Assembly (NCBI GenBank): GCA_963715405.1
Contig: OY970239.1
Coordinates: 806,001-870,000 of the forward strand
DNA length: 64,000 bases
DNA from: JALZKA01 sp963715405
Lineage (GTDB): Bacteria > Actinomycetota > Thermoleophilia > Solirubrobacterales > 70-9
Direction of reading: 5' to 3'
The notes under the pieces were generated by a model that was not told where the DNA came from, searched no databases, and saw only the letters and a program-made list of their open reading frames with translations. Below, piece by piece: positions 16,130-24,344 of the stretch. The translations under genes were made by a program, and so were the position numbers. Numbering within the stretch: position 1 is the first letter of the stretch; each line of letters begins with the position of its first letter.

Positions 16130-17094
16130 CTAGGGCATGGTTGCGCGCCAACCGAACTGCACAGGCGCGGCGATGCCGCCATTTCCTCCACCGACCGTGA
16201 CCTGGAGCGAGATCTGGCTCCCGGGACCGATCGTCGCGGTGGCTGCTCCGCTGTTGCAGCTAAGCAGCGTATTGGGGTTGGCGTTCTGGGGCACTTGGAT
16301 AGTGCACGAAAGCGACGTGGCCGTGCCGTCGTCCATAAGCGTGAAGAGCACATTCTTGGAGATGGCCCCAGTCGAACCCGACGTGACTATCGCGAGGTCG
16401 CGGGCGACGATTGTGGAATTCGGAGAAATATGTCTCACTGCGCTTTCGTCAGCTGACATTGCCGAGGTGCCGTTTGGTGCGGCAAACCATGTTCCGGCGC
16501 TGAGAAACCCGTGCTCCCCCCTTCCGGTAAGCACGCTCGCGCCACTTGATCCAGGTGTACCGGGGGCGCCCGGCGCGCCAGGCTCTCCCTGATCTCCCGT
16601 TCGAGCAAGGAGATCCCATTGAGTGCAGTCCGGGGGTCACCAGGCTCGCAAGGCTCGCCCCTCGTGGCGATCCACGAAGAGCCCTGATGAGAAACGACGT
16701 CGTTGGGGACGTATTCACGCCCCTCCTCCCATGGGCCTTGCCAGGTGAAGGATGTGCCGTCCGCTCCCGGCTGTCCCGGCGCACCGGGCGTTCCGGGCGT
16801 TCCGGGCTGGCCTTGGAGTGCCGTCTCGCAGGTGACCTGGCCCGTGGCAAGGACCGATTGGATCGCCTGACCTTCCTGACAAGTTCCGCCGACCCGGCTC
16901 TGCAAAACGGAGGTGTCGAGGCTCGCCTCGTTGATGTCGATGCCCCGGGCCGCGTTCGGGGCGATGTGCTTTGACTTGACGCTGTTGGCGGGAAGCCGCA
17001 ATGCAGCATAGGCACCGCCGCCAAGGACGATGAACATGAGGGCCGTGACCATCACGTTGGCGTAAGACAGATGAGAACGGAGCTTCGCGAGCAT
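16130..17094 (-). pseudogene. Collagen-like surface protein with carbohydrate-binding segment, frameshifted
   Basis: The N-terminus (MLAKLRSHLSYANVMVTALM, FIVLGGGAYAA) is a membrane anchor or signal. Later come a short Gly-X-Y run (GQPGTPGTPGAPGQPGADG) and a CBM5/12-like stretch (FTWQGPWEEGREYVPNDVV, HQGSSWIA). The frame then shifts at a five-G run near 16632-16636. The next frame reads DCTQWDLLARTGDQGEPGAP and a second collagen-like run, followed by an all-beta C-terminal domain (NVLFTLMDDGTATSLSCTIQ, ISLQVTVGGGNGGIAAP) stopping at 16130-16132. Reading both frames gives one complete exosporium-like or adhesin-like protein. Orientation is opposite to the cassette genes. Confidence 0.7.
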
Positions 17095-17498
17095 CGAGCC
17101 TCCTGCGCATAGATGGCGGAGGCCAAGCAGATGGCGAGCCGTGGTCCCCCCCTAGAACTGGTCAGCCGATCAGCATCCGTCGAGTACTAATCGAGTGTAG
17201 GTCCTGACGCTGTCTTTTACAAGTGGGAAACCTTGGCGCCGAGGCTAAAGCGCCAGGAAACCTTCTTGTCGTTCCTGAAGAACCTCCGAAGTCCCTCGTG
17301 TCCCTGGAAAGCGCAATGTCCGCGTTGCATCTCTTTATGTAGTCGCGTTGCGTAGAGAGCTCCTACATACCCGAAATCAGTAAGTAGTTCGCCACAGAGA
17401 TCTGCGGGAAATCGCCGATGCGCTGCGCCATGCAAAGGGTGATACTGCTCACAGTTGCTCAACCGAGTAACGCAACGGGAACCCATTAGGAGGGCTGT
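17095..17498. other. Gene-poor stretch of 404 bases
   Basis: I see no convincing gene. A plus-strand frame around 17205-17360 has Lys/Arg-rich, vaguely coding-like sequence (VFYKWETLAPRLKRQETFL) but no start or family. No repeat copy is present. An AGGAGGG ribosome binding site at the right edge serves the next gene. Confidence 0.3.
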
Positions 17499-17927
17499 AT
17501 GAAGCGCATCGCAGGAGTCGCCTTGGTGGCGGCACTCATGTCCGTCTCGCTCGTCGCGGTAGCGACGGGTCACGTCAGGAAGGTTGATTCCGATATCACC
17601 TTCCACATCGAAAAGAACGGCGCCGACCGGGGCGACAACACCGGGGCGGGCAAAGTTAGCTCGCGCAGGCATCGATGCGAGTCCTTTCGCGTGGTGGAGA
17701 TTTACGCGGTGAACGAATTCAATTCGCGGCGCGACTTCTTGGTCGATACCACCGTGACCAACGCGAACGGTCGGTATGAAACCCCCCCAGGTGGGACCTT
17801 CATTGACCCGGGAACGTATTACGCAAAGGCTGTCCGCGAGGTGACCGGCGCCGGACACCACCACGTGTGCAAGAGGGCATTTTCACAAACGCAGACGGTG
17901 GCAGGTGGACCACCGCTGCGCGGCTAG
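17499..17927 (+). CDS. Small secreted protein, carboxypeptidase-regulatory-like fold possible
   Basis: The 142-residue protein has a strong AGGAGGG ribosome binding site and a signal peptide (MKRIAGVALVAALMSVSLVA). The mature part contains DITFHIEKNGADRGDN, RRHRCESFRVVEIYAVN, a DTTVTNANGRYETPP turn, DPGTYYAKAVREV and a late cysteine (HHHVCKRAFS). The T-x-x-x-G-x-Y and YYAKA elements resemble the small beta-sandwich secreted proteins common in Solirubrobacterales, with one disulfide. Its function is unknown. It is intact and faces right, inside the R6-R7 interval. Confidence 0.7.
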   Translation: MKRIAGVALVAALMSVSLVAVATGHVRKVDSDITFHIEKNGADRGDNTGAGKVSSRRHRCESFRVVEIYAVNEFNSRRDFLVDTTVTNANGRYETPPGGTFIDPGTYYAKAVREVTGAGHHHVCKRAFSQTQTVAGGPPLRG

Positions 17928-18454
17928 ACGTTTGGCACAGCAGTCGGGGCGCCTCTTGCGCTCCGGCTGCTTGGGCCTTAGAACGCGGTCATCTACACAG
18001 GTTCACAACCGGAAGACGGATCTCTAAGCACCGCGAGGACGAAGGTTTAAAGAGGGCCCTCGGTGGCTTTTGCTCTGGCCGCCAGTGCACATAGATGCTT
18101 TGGACGAAAAGCACCTAAGTCGCCGGCCCCCATTAAGGCTAGGAGTAGCCGAGCTCGTCAAGCGTGTCGCCGGCCACGGCTTCGAACCGTTGGCGACGAA
18201 TTCACGCGCGCCACCGGTGAGAACCTGTACGGGATCGACAGGATTAGACGAGTCCCGCTCCGCGAGGTGTGGCGGCATGAACCGATTTTTCCCCACGAGC
18301 GATCAGAACGGGTCCCTGCGCTTCCGCATGTCACGGTCTAGCAACCGATCCTTTGTCGCAGCCCTTGCCAGGGGTGCCAATCGGAGCTAAGGTGTGCGAC
18401 TCAGATGCAATCCACGGCCGGAGTGGACCGGCCGACGGTCGGAGGGAGACACGT
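17928..18454. other. Intergenic stretch of 527 bases containing repeat R7
   Basis: Several frames are open across this stretch, but none shows signal peptide, motif or codon bias supporting a gene. It contains the truncated hairpin repeat R7 at 18094-18123 and, at its right end, the GGAGGGAG ribosome binding site of the next gene. Confidence 0.35.
18094..18123 (+). repeat. Hairpin repeat R7 (left half only)
   Basis: GATGCTTTGGACGAAAAGCA followed by CCTAAGTCGCC matches the left arm, internal loop and apical loop of the repeat. The right arm is missing. It is the last recognisable copy in the window. Confidence 0.65.
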
Positions 18455-19129
18455 ATGCGGATGACACGGGCCGAGCACCGAAAGGTCGCGAGTTGGTACC
18501 GAAGCGTGCTGCTGGCGGTTTTCAGCGTCGTCATCGTTGGCGGAGTTGGGGTCGCCTTCGCAGCGATTCCGACAGGGAACTTGATTCGAAACGCCGGCGC
18601 GGAGGAAGGCACCGCCAGCGCAGGGGGCGTTGACGACATCGACGTCCCGAAGTGGCGGGATACGGGCAAGTTCACGGCCGTTCAGTACGGAGCTCCAGGA
18701 TTTCCCACGGATGCGGACAGCTCGTCCATCGGCGGTGGGAGCGACTTCTTCGCCGGCGGCCCTGACGGTGCGAAGAACACCGCATCGCAGAAGATCGCGC
18801 TGCCGTCGAGCGCAAACGCCGAGATCGACTCGGGAGCGGTCACAGCGCAGCTCTCAGGCTATCTCGGTGGTTTCGCAGGCCAAGCGGACAACATGGTGGT
18901 GCAGGCGATCTTCAAGAGTGCCAGCAACTCCACCCTCGGCCAATTCAAGATCGGCCCTGTCACACCAGCCGACCGGGCGGGCGCGACGAAGCTCCTCAAA
19001 CGGACGCAGTCAGCCGCTGTGCCTGCCAGCACACGCGCGATCGTCGTCAAGCAGATCGCCACCCGCCTGTCTGGCACATACAACGACGGCTACGCGGACA
19101 AGCTGAGTCTCAGGCTGACGACGCCTTAA
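18455..19129 (+). CDS. Secreted protein with predicted carbohydrate-binding-like domain
   Basis: The start at 18455 has GGAGGGAG seven bases upstream; the product has 224 residues. A signal peptide (YRSVLLAVFSVVIVGGVGVA) precedes a single beta-rich domain that opens NLIRNAGAEEGTASAGG, a pattern common to carbohydrate-binding jelly-roll domains. It continues with PKWRDTGKFTAVQYGAPGFP, AEIDSGAVTAQLSGYLGGFA and a C-terminal DGYADKLSLRLTTP, which fits the calcium-site strand of such domains. There are no cysteines in the mature part. The ligand is unknown. The gene is intact and unlinked to obvious partners. Confidence 0.6.
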   Translation: MRMTRAEHRKVASWYRSVLLAVFSVVIVGGVGVAFAAIPTGNLIRNAGAEEGTASAGGVDDIDVPKWRDTGKFTAVQYGAPGFPTDADSSSIGGGSDFFAGGPDGAKNTASQKIALPSSANAEIDSGAVTAQLSGYLGGFAGQADNMVVQAIFKSASNSTLGQFKIGPVTPADRAGATKLLKRTQSAAVPASTRAIVVKQIATRLSGTYNDGYADKLSLRLTTP

Positions 19130-19243
19130 TGGCAACCGTCGCACGTCGCTTCACGGCGGCGGTGATTGCGCTTGGGCTGCTGCGCACCGACGGCGGCCTC
19201 AAGGCCTTCGTCGAGCGAGCCCCGAGCCGAGGCTGATCCGGGC

Positions 19244-19733
19244 TTAATTCGTCTTGCCGCAGATGTGGCAGTGGACGGGTTTGTCCCAACTCTCGAGGAC
19301 CTTGACCGGGTCTTCCGGGTGACACTCGAAGGCGACTGGCAGCATGCCGTCGGGCTCGATCGGCGGGTCCGGGGTCGTCAGGGCCTGCTTCGATGGCTCG
19401 AAGGTGATGCCGCTTCCCCGCCGCCCAAGCTTTGATAGCTCGTCGCCAAATTGGCCGGCGACGTGGGTCAGCGCTACCGCCTTGGCGTACTCGAGCTGGG
19501 CTTCGGTTGGCCACGCCTCTCCGGGAGCCTGAACCTCACAGTAGGGCAGAAGTAGCCAAGCTGTGTGGCTCCGTCGCCTCGCTCTCGTCGTCGGTGTAAA
19601 GGACCTTGAACTCACGGTCACAGGCTGAGGAGGCGCGCCGTAGGAAGCGATCGCTGTCGAGCGAGATGGGCATTGAGATGCGCTCCTCCATAGCCTCGAC
19701 GATAGCTCGGCGACCGGCGAACGTCCGATGCAT
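19244..19733 (-). pseudogene. Zinc-ribbon-like protein, frameshifted
   Basis: Started at MHRTFAGRRAIVEAMEERIS, the first frame reads SDRFLRRASSACDREFKVLY then TDDESEATEPH and closes near 19540. The continuing frame gives AWLLLPYCEVQAPGEAWPTE, AKAVALTHVAGQFGDELSKL, ITFEPSKQALTTPDPPIEPD and FECHPEDPVKVLESWDKPVH, ending CHICGKTN. The cysteines at CDR, PYC, ECH and CHIC look like pieces of a metal-binding ribbon, with one cysteine apparently mutated (SAC). The parts are collinear with one frame change near 19560. No family is named. Confidence 0.55.
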
Positions 19734-19790
19734 GCTCTCACCCGGTGGAGTGCTTGGCGGCGGCGGCGTCCCGCAGATATGAGTCCGACT

Positions 19791-19835
19791 CCGTGGTACC
19801 GCTTTGGTACCGACTGCTACGTCCGATGCTTCCAG
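19791..19835 (+). repeat. Double GGTACC repeat, copy 2
   Basis: A 45-base segment starting CCGTGGTACCGCTTTGGTAC and ending TCCAG matches 23168-23212 with four differences. It lies about 70 bases before att copy 2. Each copy has two GGTACC palindromes 11 bases apart. Confidence 0.6.
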
Positions 19836-19903
19836 GACTTTGGTTCCTGGGGACGGCGGGGACGCAGGGGACGCCTGTCCACCCATAGACGCTCCAGGAC
19901 GGC

Positions 19904-19951
19904 CGGCTGGGGGCCGAGCGGTCGCTGTGGTTCAAATCCAGTCGCCCCGAT
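19904..19951 (+). repeat. att-like repeat copy 2 (tRNA-Pro 3' half, 2-base insertion)
   Basis: It starts CGGCTGGGGGCCGAGCGGTC and runs through the T-arm and acceptor strand to CGCCCCGAT, identical to the tRNA copy except for TG inserted in the variable/T-stem junction. The 5' half of the tRNA is absent, so it cannot encode a working tRNA. Confidence 0.8.
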
Positions 19952-20071
19952 GTCGCGTACGGCGCGGCGGACAGCTCGAGTCCTGGTGGCCTAAGCCATA
20001 TCGCTTGACACCGGACCGCGTTGGGGAGTAGTTTGTGCCCAACCACATAAGTGGTCCTGCTGAGGGGAAAG

Positions 20072-23000
20072 ATGGTCCGTAGGTTCAGGAGCCGGCTCAA
20101 CGTCACTGACGTTGTCTCGTTCACCGCGCTCCTTGTTGCCCTTGCCGGCGGCTCGGCGTACGGCGCTGCCGACGGCGCCAACACGCAGGGTGGGCCGTCC
20201 AGCGACGACTTCTCCGGCTACGTCGGACTAGCCGAGCCCGGCACGCGCATGGCCGCCACTGCGGGGGACCGCGTGGGCGACCGCAAGGCTGAGGGCCTCG
20301 GCGCGGTCGGGGAGCGCACGTCGAACGCCCCCGACGTCCCGGGTGAGTTCGCCGACGACGAGCTCGGTTCGGCGGGCATCGAGGAGAGCCCTGCGCCGGT
20401 GGGTGACTCCGCCGCCCGTCTGCGTGCTGCCGTGGACAACCACGGATCCGTACGGCTCATCGTCACCATGAAGCAGGATGTGGCCGTCGAGGCTGACTTG
20501 ACCAGGCAGCAGGTCAGCCGGCAACGAGCCGCGATTGAGACCCGGCTGAACTCCCTCGACCGGATCCTCGTCGGCACGGCCTCAAGAGTCGTCACCGAGT
20601 TCACCGTCGTCCCGGCGGCTGTGGCCGTCGTGGACGCCGAAGGCCTCGAGTCGTTGTTGGCCGACCCGGCGGTAGCGGCGCTGACGCTTGACCGGGAGGC
20701 CCCCATGGCCCTCGATGTGTCGACGGGCGTGATCGATTCAGACCTACTCAACACCGCTGGCGTCCTTGGTAACAACTTCGAAGGCAGCACCACCGGGGCC
20801 TACGAGGTGGCGATCCTGGACTCGGGGGTTGACAATCAGCACAACGCGTTCGCGGGTCGGATCGTGGCACAGGCCTGCTTCTCGGCCGCGTCCCCCTTCT
20901 GCCCTAACGGCAGTACGTCGCAGATCGGGGGGGCTGCAGGTGACAACTGCACCTACTCGACGCAGTGCGACCACGGCACGCGTGTCGGCGGCATCGCCGC
21001 CGGCTCGATCTACACGGGCGGCCACGAGGGCGTTGCCCGGGGCGCGCGGCTGGTGGCCATCCAGATCGGGCACCGGTCGACCCGGTGTGCTTTCCGGGAG
21101 CCAAACCCCTGCTGGCGTTACAGCGTCAGCGACCTCGACCTCGCCCTCCAGCACACACTCAACCTCCGCAACGGAGGTCGCAACATCGCCGCGATCAACC
21201 TGAGTTTGGATGGTGCGCTGCACACCACGGAGGCTTCCTGCGGCTCTGCCTTCCCGAACACGCAGAGCTTGGCGGCCAACCTGCAGGCTGCGGGCGTCGC
21301 GGTCGTCGCAGCGTCAGGCAATGATGGCTCCGCAACCAGCGTGAGCTATCCGGGCTGCCTGCCGAGCACCTTCACGGTGGCGGCGACGGACGACAGCGAC
21401 AACCCGGCAGCGTTCAGCAACAACAACGCGATTACCGATTGGTGGGCGCCCGGCGTCAGCATCGATGCCCCCGTCACCACTGGGCCTGACGCACACGGCT
21501 CGAAGTCGGGTACGTCGATGGCCACTCCGCATGTCGCGGGCGCGATGGCGCTCCTGCGGGAGTGCGTGGACGGAAATGGGGTTCCGCAAACGGCCGCGGC
21601 CGCGGCCGCGGACCTAACTGCCACGGGTGTACCGATCACCCACGATGGCGTGACCCGACCACGCATCAACGTCTTGGACGCCGCGACCCGGAACGTGAAC
21701 AACAACGACTTTGCGTCCCCCGAGGTCCTCCCTGCCACCCCGGGGGCGGCCGGGTTCAATGACTTCGACTTCACCGTTTGCTCGGACGCCGAGCCGGGCG
21801 AGCCGGGGCCGTTCAGCGTGGACAACGGCGTCTGGTACAGCTGGACGCCTTCGGTCACCGGCACCGCGACGATCTCGACCGAGGACGGCGGCGGCACCAT
21901 CACCGGTTTCGACACGACGTTGACGGTCTACACCGGCGACACCCTGGGAGGCCTCCAAGTCCACGCGTCCGACGACGATTCGGGCACCGGTCTGCGTAGC
22001 CTCGTCGTGATTCCGGTCCAGGGTGGTACGACCTACCGGATCAAGGTCGACGGCTTCGGAGCGGCGAACGGATTATTCAACCTGCACCTCGAGAACGGCC
22101 CTCCGCCGATGTGTCAGGGAGTGCCGGCCACCCTTGTCGGCGGCGTCAGCGGGGACGTCATAAACGGCACGGCCGGCAGCGACGTGATCGTGTCGGGGGA
22201 CGGCGACGACACCATCAACCCCAGCGAGGGAGACGACCGGGTCTGCTCGGGGGCGGGGGTCGATGGCATCGCAGGCGGCAACGGCAATGACACGGTCTTT
22301 GGCGGTCCGGGCGCGGATGCTATTCGTGGCGGGGCCGATAACGACGTCCTCGTCGGCAACGCCGGTAGTGGTGACACGGACGACGTTGGTGACACGATCG
22401 ACGGCGGCCCGGGAAACGACGTCGTCGACGGGTGGGTCGGTGACGACGTGCTCACCGGTGGACCCGGCGACGACAGCCTGGGGGGCGAGGCCGGTATCGA
22501 CGTAGTCAGGTACGTTGATTCGGCGGCCGGCGTGACGGCAGATTTGACTGCTAACACAGCGACAGGTGAGGGCGACGACACCTTCGTCGCGGTCGAGAAC
22601 CTAGTTGGGTCTGACTTCAGGGACCGTTTCACCGGGAGCGCCGAGCCGAACACGCTCGCGAGCGGGGACGGGAACGATCGCCTCGACGGCGGTGACGGCG
22701 CCGACATCCTCAATGGTCAGGACGGCCGAGACACCGCAGCGTACGGGAATCGCGCGGTGCCTCTGAAGGTGGACCTCGACGACGTCGCGGATGACGGTGC
22801 CGCCGCAGAAGGCGACAACGTGTTCTCAACGGTCGAGAACATCATCGGAGGAAGCGCCGCGGACAAGCTTGTCGGGAGCGCTGCAAACAACATCTTGGTC
22901 GGTGGTCTGGGATCCGACATTTTCAACGGCTTCGAAGGAGTGGACCGAATCAAGGCGCGCGACGGTCTCGACGATGGCCAGATCAAGTGTGGATTAGGAA

Positions 23001-23080
23001 ACGACAGGGTGATCGCTGACGCATTGCCTGACGACAACATCCCCGCGGCCTCCGCCTGCGAGTCGATCGGGCGACCGTAA
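20072..23080 (+). CDS. Secreted subtilisin-like serine protease with PPC domain and RTX-type calcium repeats
   Basis: This 1002-residue protein starts at ATG 20072 after GAGGGGAAAG. An N-terminal hydrophobic segment (VVSFTALLVALAGGSAYGA) is followed by an inhibitor-I9-like propeptide (about 125-215). The S8 catalytic triad is Asp250 (VAILDSGVDNQHN), His301 (CDHGTRVGG) and Ser482 (GTSMATPHVAGA), with SGNDGS as the oxyanion loop. A PPC-like beta domain (about 550-680) and a C-terminal array of hemolysin-type nonapeptides (GGNGNDTVFGGPGADAIRGG and similar) follow. RTX arrays fold outside the cell on binding calcium. No type I secretion genes are nearby, so export is probably through Sec. It is the largest intact gene of the island. 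Confidence 0.9.
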   Translation: MVRRFRSRLNVTDVVSFTALLVALAGGSAYGAADGANTQGGPSSDDFSGYVGLAEPGTRMAATAGDRVGDRKAEGLGAVGERTSNAPDVPGEFADDELGSAGIEESPAPVGDSAARLRAAVDNHGSVRLIVTMKQDVAVEADLTRQQVSRQRAAIETRLNSLDRILVGTASRVVTEFTVVPAAVAVVDAEGLESLLADPAVAALTLDREAPMALDVSTGVIDSDLLNTAGVLGNNFEGSTTGAYEVAILDSGVDNQHNAFAGRIVAQACFSAASPFCPNGSTSQIGGAAGDNCTYSTQCDHGTRVGGIAAGSIYTGGHEGVARGARLVAIQIGHRSTRCAFREPNPCWRYSVSDLDLALQHTLNLRNGGRNIAAINLSLDGALHTTEASCGSAFPNTQSLAANLQAAGVAVVAASGNDGSATSVSYPGCLPSTFTVAATDDSDNPAAFSNNNAITDWWAPGVSIDAPVTTGPDAHGSKSGTSMATPHVAGAMALLRECVDGNGVPQTAAAAAADLTATGVPITHDGVTRPRINVLDAATRNVNNNDFASPEVLPATPGAAGFNDFDFTVCSDAEPGEPGPFSVDNGVWYSWTPSVTGTATISTEDGGGTITGFDTTLTVYTGDTLGGLQVHASDDDSGTGLRSLVVIPVQGGTTYRIKVDGFGAANGLFNLHLENGPPPMCQGVPATLVGGVSGDVINGTAGSDVIVSGDGDDTINPSEGDDRVCSGAGVDGIAGGNGNDTVFGGPGADAIRGGADNDVLVGNAGSGDTDDVGDTIDGGPGNDVVDGWVGDDVLTGGPGDDSLGGEAGIDVVRYVDSAAGVTADLTANTATGEGDDTFVAVENLVGSDFRDRFTGSAEPNTLASGDGNDRLDGGDGADILNGQDGRDTAAYGNRAVPLKVDLDDVADDGAAAEGDNVFSTVENIIGGSAADKLVGSAANNILVGGLGSDIFNGFEGVDRIKARDGLDDGQIKCGLGNDRVIADALPDDNIPAASACESIGRP

Positions 23081-23167
23081 TTCCGCCTTAGGCTCCGCCC
23101 GAAGCTACGACGTTAACTGGACGGCTCGTGAACAGGTTTCGCGCAGACAGGAGCAGCCGACCCTTCG

Positions 23168-23212
23168 CCGTGGTACCGCTTTGGTACCGATTGATACGTC
23201 CGATACGTCCAG
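23168..23212 (+). repeat. Double GGTACC repeat, copy 3
   Basis: Matches copy 2 at 41 of 45 positions (CCGTGGTACCGCTTTGGTAC ... TCCAG). It lies 88 bases after the subtilase stop and about 1.1 kb before att copy 3. Confidence 0.6.
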
Positions 23213-23365
23213 AACCTCGGTTGGCGGGGACGCTGGCTCGCCGGGACCAGGCGCTCTTCATCCGTGGCCCTCCGTCACTAGCGCACCGTCGCGTAAGCTC
23301 GGTGTCTATCGGCGATCCTGTCCTGCGGTTCCCCGCTTGGCAATTGTCGGAAAGGGCGACTGCCC

Positions 23366-23854
23366 ATGCAAAGTCCGACCCCACCTCGTACGCAGCGTCG
23401 ACGGGATGGCGCGAAAATCTCCGCGTCACCGCCCCCCTTGGTTGCGGCCAGTCACGTCGACGGGGCCTCAGCTCCCCTAACGCCGACGCTTTCGGCTGAC
23501 GTCACTGAAGCCCTTGTTGCGCTGTGGCTCCAATATGCCGGGGTCTCGCCAACGGACGCCCACACTCATATCAACGGGAACACCCTGACCTGCGTCATGG
23601 TCGATGGCGTGTCCGACTTCAATCTCGCCACGGACAGGGCCACGGAGGGATACAAGCCGCACGGGGTCGCTTCGACCTTGGCCGACTACAAGCTAGAGGC
23701 GGTCTCCGAGGTAACGAGGATTACCCACCAAAGGGTCACGTCGTTCCTGTCGAGTCACGACCCGGATACCGATGTCGCGACCGAGACGTTCACCTTGGAG
23801 CCATCCCTCCGCCGAGGGGCACCCCGCGCCACGGGCGCTGACAAGAGGGCGTAA
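23366..23854 (+). CDS. DUF2294 family protein
   Basis: The 162-residue frame has a disordered Pro/Arg-rich N-terminus. The DUF2294 pattern follows: ALVALWLQYAGVSPTDAHTH, NTLTCVMVDGVSDFNLATDR, then LADYKLEAVSEVTRITHQRV and a final DPDTDVATETFTLEP. The family has a conserved alpha/beta fold and no firmly known function (some databases label it Na+-translocating decarboxylase-related). The real start may be nearer residue 35. It is the first gene of a compact three-gene plus-strand run. Confidence 0.65.
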   Translation: MQSPTPPRTQRRRDGAKISASPPPLVAASHVDGASAPLTPTLSADVTEALVALWLQYAGVSPTDAHTHINGNTLTCVMVDGVSDFNLATDRATEGYKPHGVASTLADYKLEAVSEVTRITHQRVTSFLSSHDPDTDVATETFTLEPSLRRGAPRATGADKRA

Positions 23855-23863
23855 GAACCCAGC

Positions 23864-24064
23864 GTGGCCGGCAGATTCGCAAGCGGCGACCGGGTCGTAA
23901 CAACCGAGCCGTATCGCGGTTTTGATTTTGGCCTCTCGGCCACTGTTGTCTCGGTGCATCCAAGCTCGGGCAAGATCACCGTCGCGCCGCTGACTGAGGA
24001 GCCGCGCTCGGTCTTTCTATCTGTTGATCCGTCGAGCTTGCGCCACCTGGGCTCCGGGCCATGA
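23864..24064 (+). CDS. Small hypothetical protein, beta-rich
   Basis: The 66-residue product starts at GTG nine bases after the DUF2294 stop. The sequence FASGDRVVTTEPYRGFDFGL then SATVVSVHPSSGKITVAPL resembles a small SH3-like or KOW-like beta barrel. Its stop overlaps the next start (ATGA), so the two are translationally coupled. No family is assigned. Confidence 0.55.
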   Translation: MAGRFASGDRVVTTEPYRGFDFGLSATVVSVHPSSGKITVAPLTEEPRSVFLSVDPSSLRHLGSGP

Positions 24065-24306
24065 CCGACAAGCCTCGCCTGGCCGACCTCGAAGCGAACG
24101 CTCTACACACGCGTGACCGGTTTCGGCTTTACCGAGCCAAGGTCTACGGATCGCGGCCCACGAGCGTCGCGAAGCTGCGAGAGCTCAAGCGAGACGCGGA
24201 GCTCGCGGAGCGGCTGCTATCGCACGCTCGCGCGGGCGACTCGTCTTCGACGGCGACCAAGGAGGGCGACGCGTTGCTGACTTCGAAGGCCGGCGGCAAC
24301 TCGTAA
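24061..24306 (+). CDS. Small helical hypothetical protein
   Basis: The 81-residue product MTDKPRLADLEANALHTRDR then FRLYRAKVYGSRPTSVAKLR and ELKRDAELAERLLSHARAG is predicted to be two charged helices with a disordered tail. It overlaps the previous gene by four bases. It ends 38 bases before att copy 3 and is the last gene of the island. The family is unknown. Confidence 0.6.
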   Translation: MTDKPRLADLEANALHTRDRFRLYRAKVYGSRPTSVAKLRELKRDAELAERLLSHARAGDSSSTATKEGDALLTSKAGGNS

Positions 24307-24344
24307 CCCCGGTCCAACCGAGAGGGCCGGCTCGCGACCTTGAC

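Noticed and set aside
16960..16985. An eighth hairpin repeat copy at a GTGCTTTGACTTGACG match
   Set aside because: It shares only the first eight bases and lies inside the coding sequence of the collagen-like gene.
12641..18123. Calling the hairpin repeats integron attC sites or a CRISPR array
   Set aside because: The RYYYAAC and GTTRRRY boxes of attC are absent, no integron integrase is visible, and the intervals (hundreds to thousands of bases) are far too long and gene-containing for CRISPR spacers.
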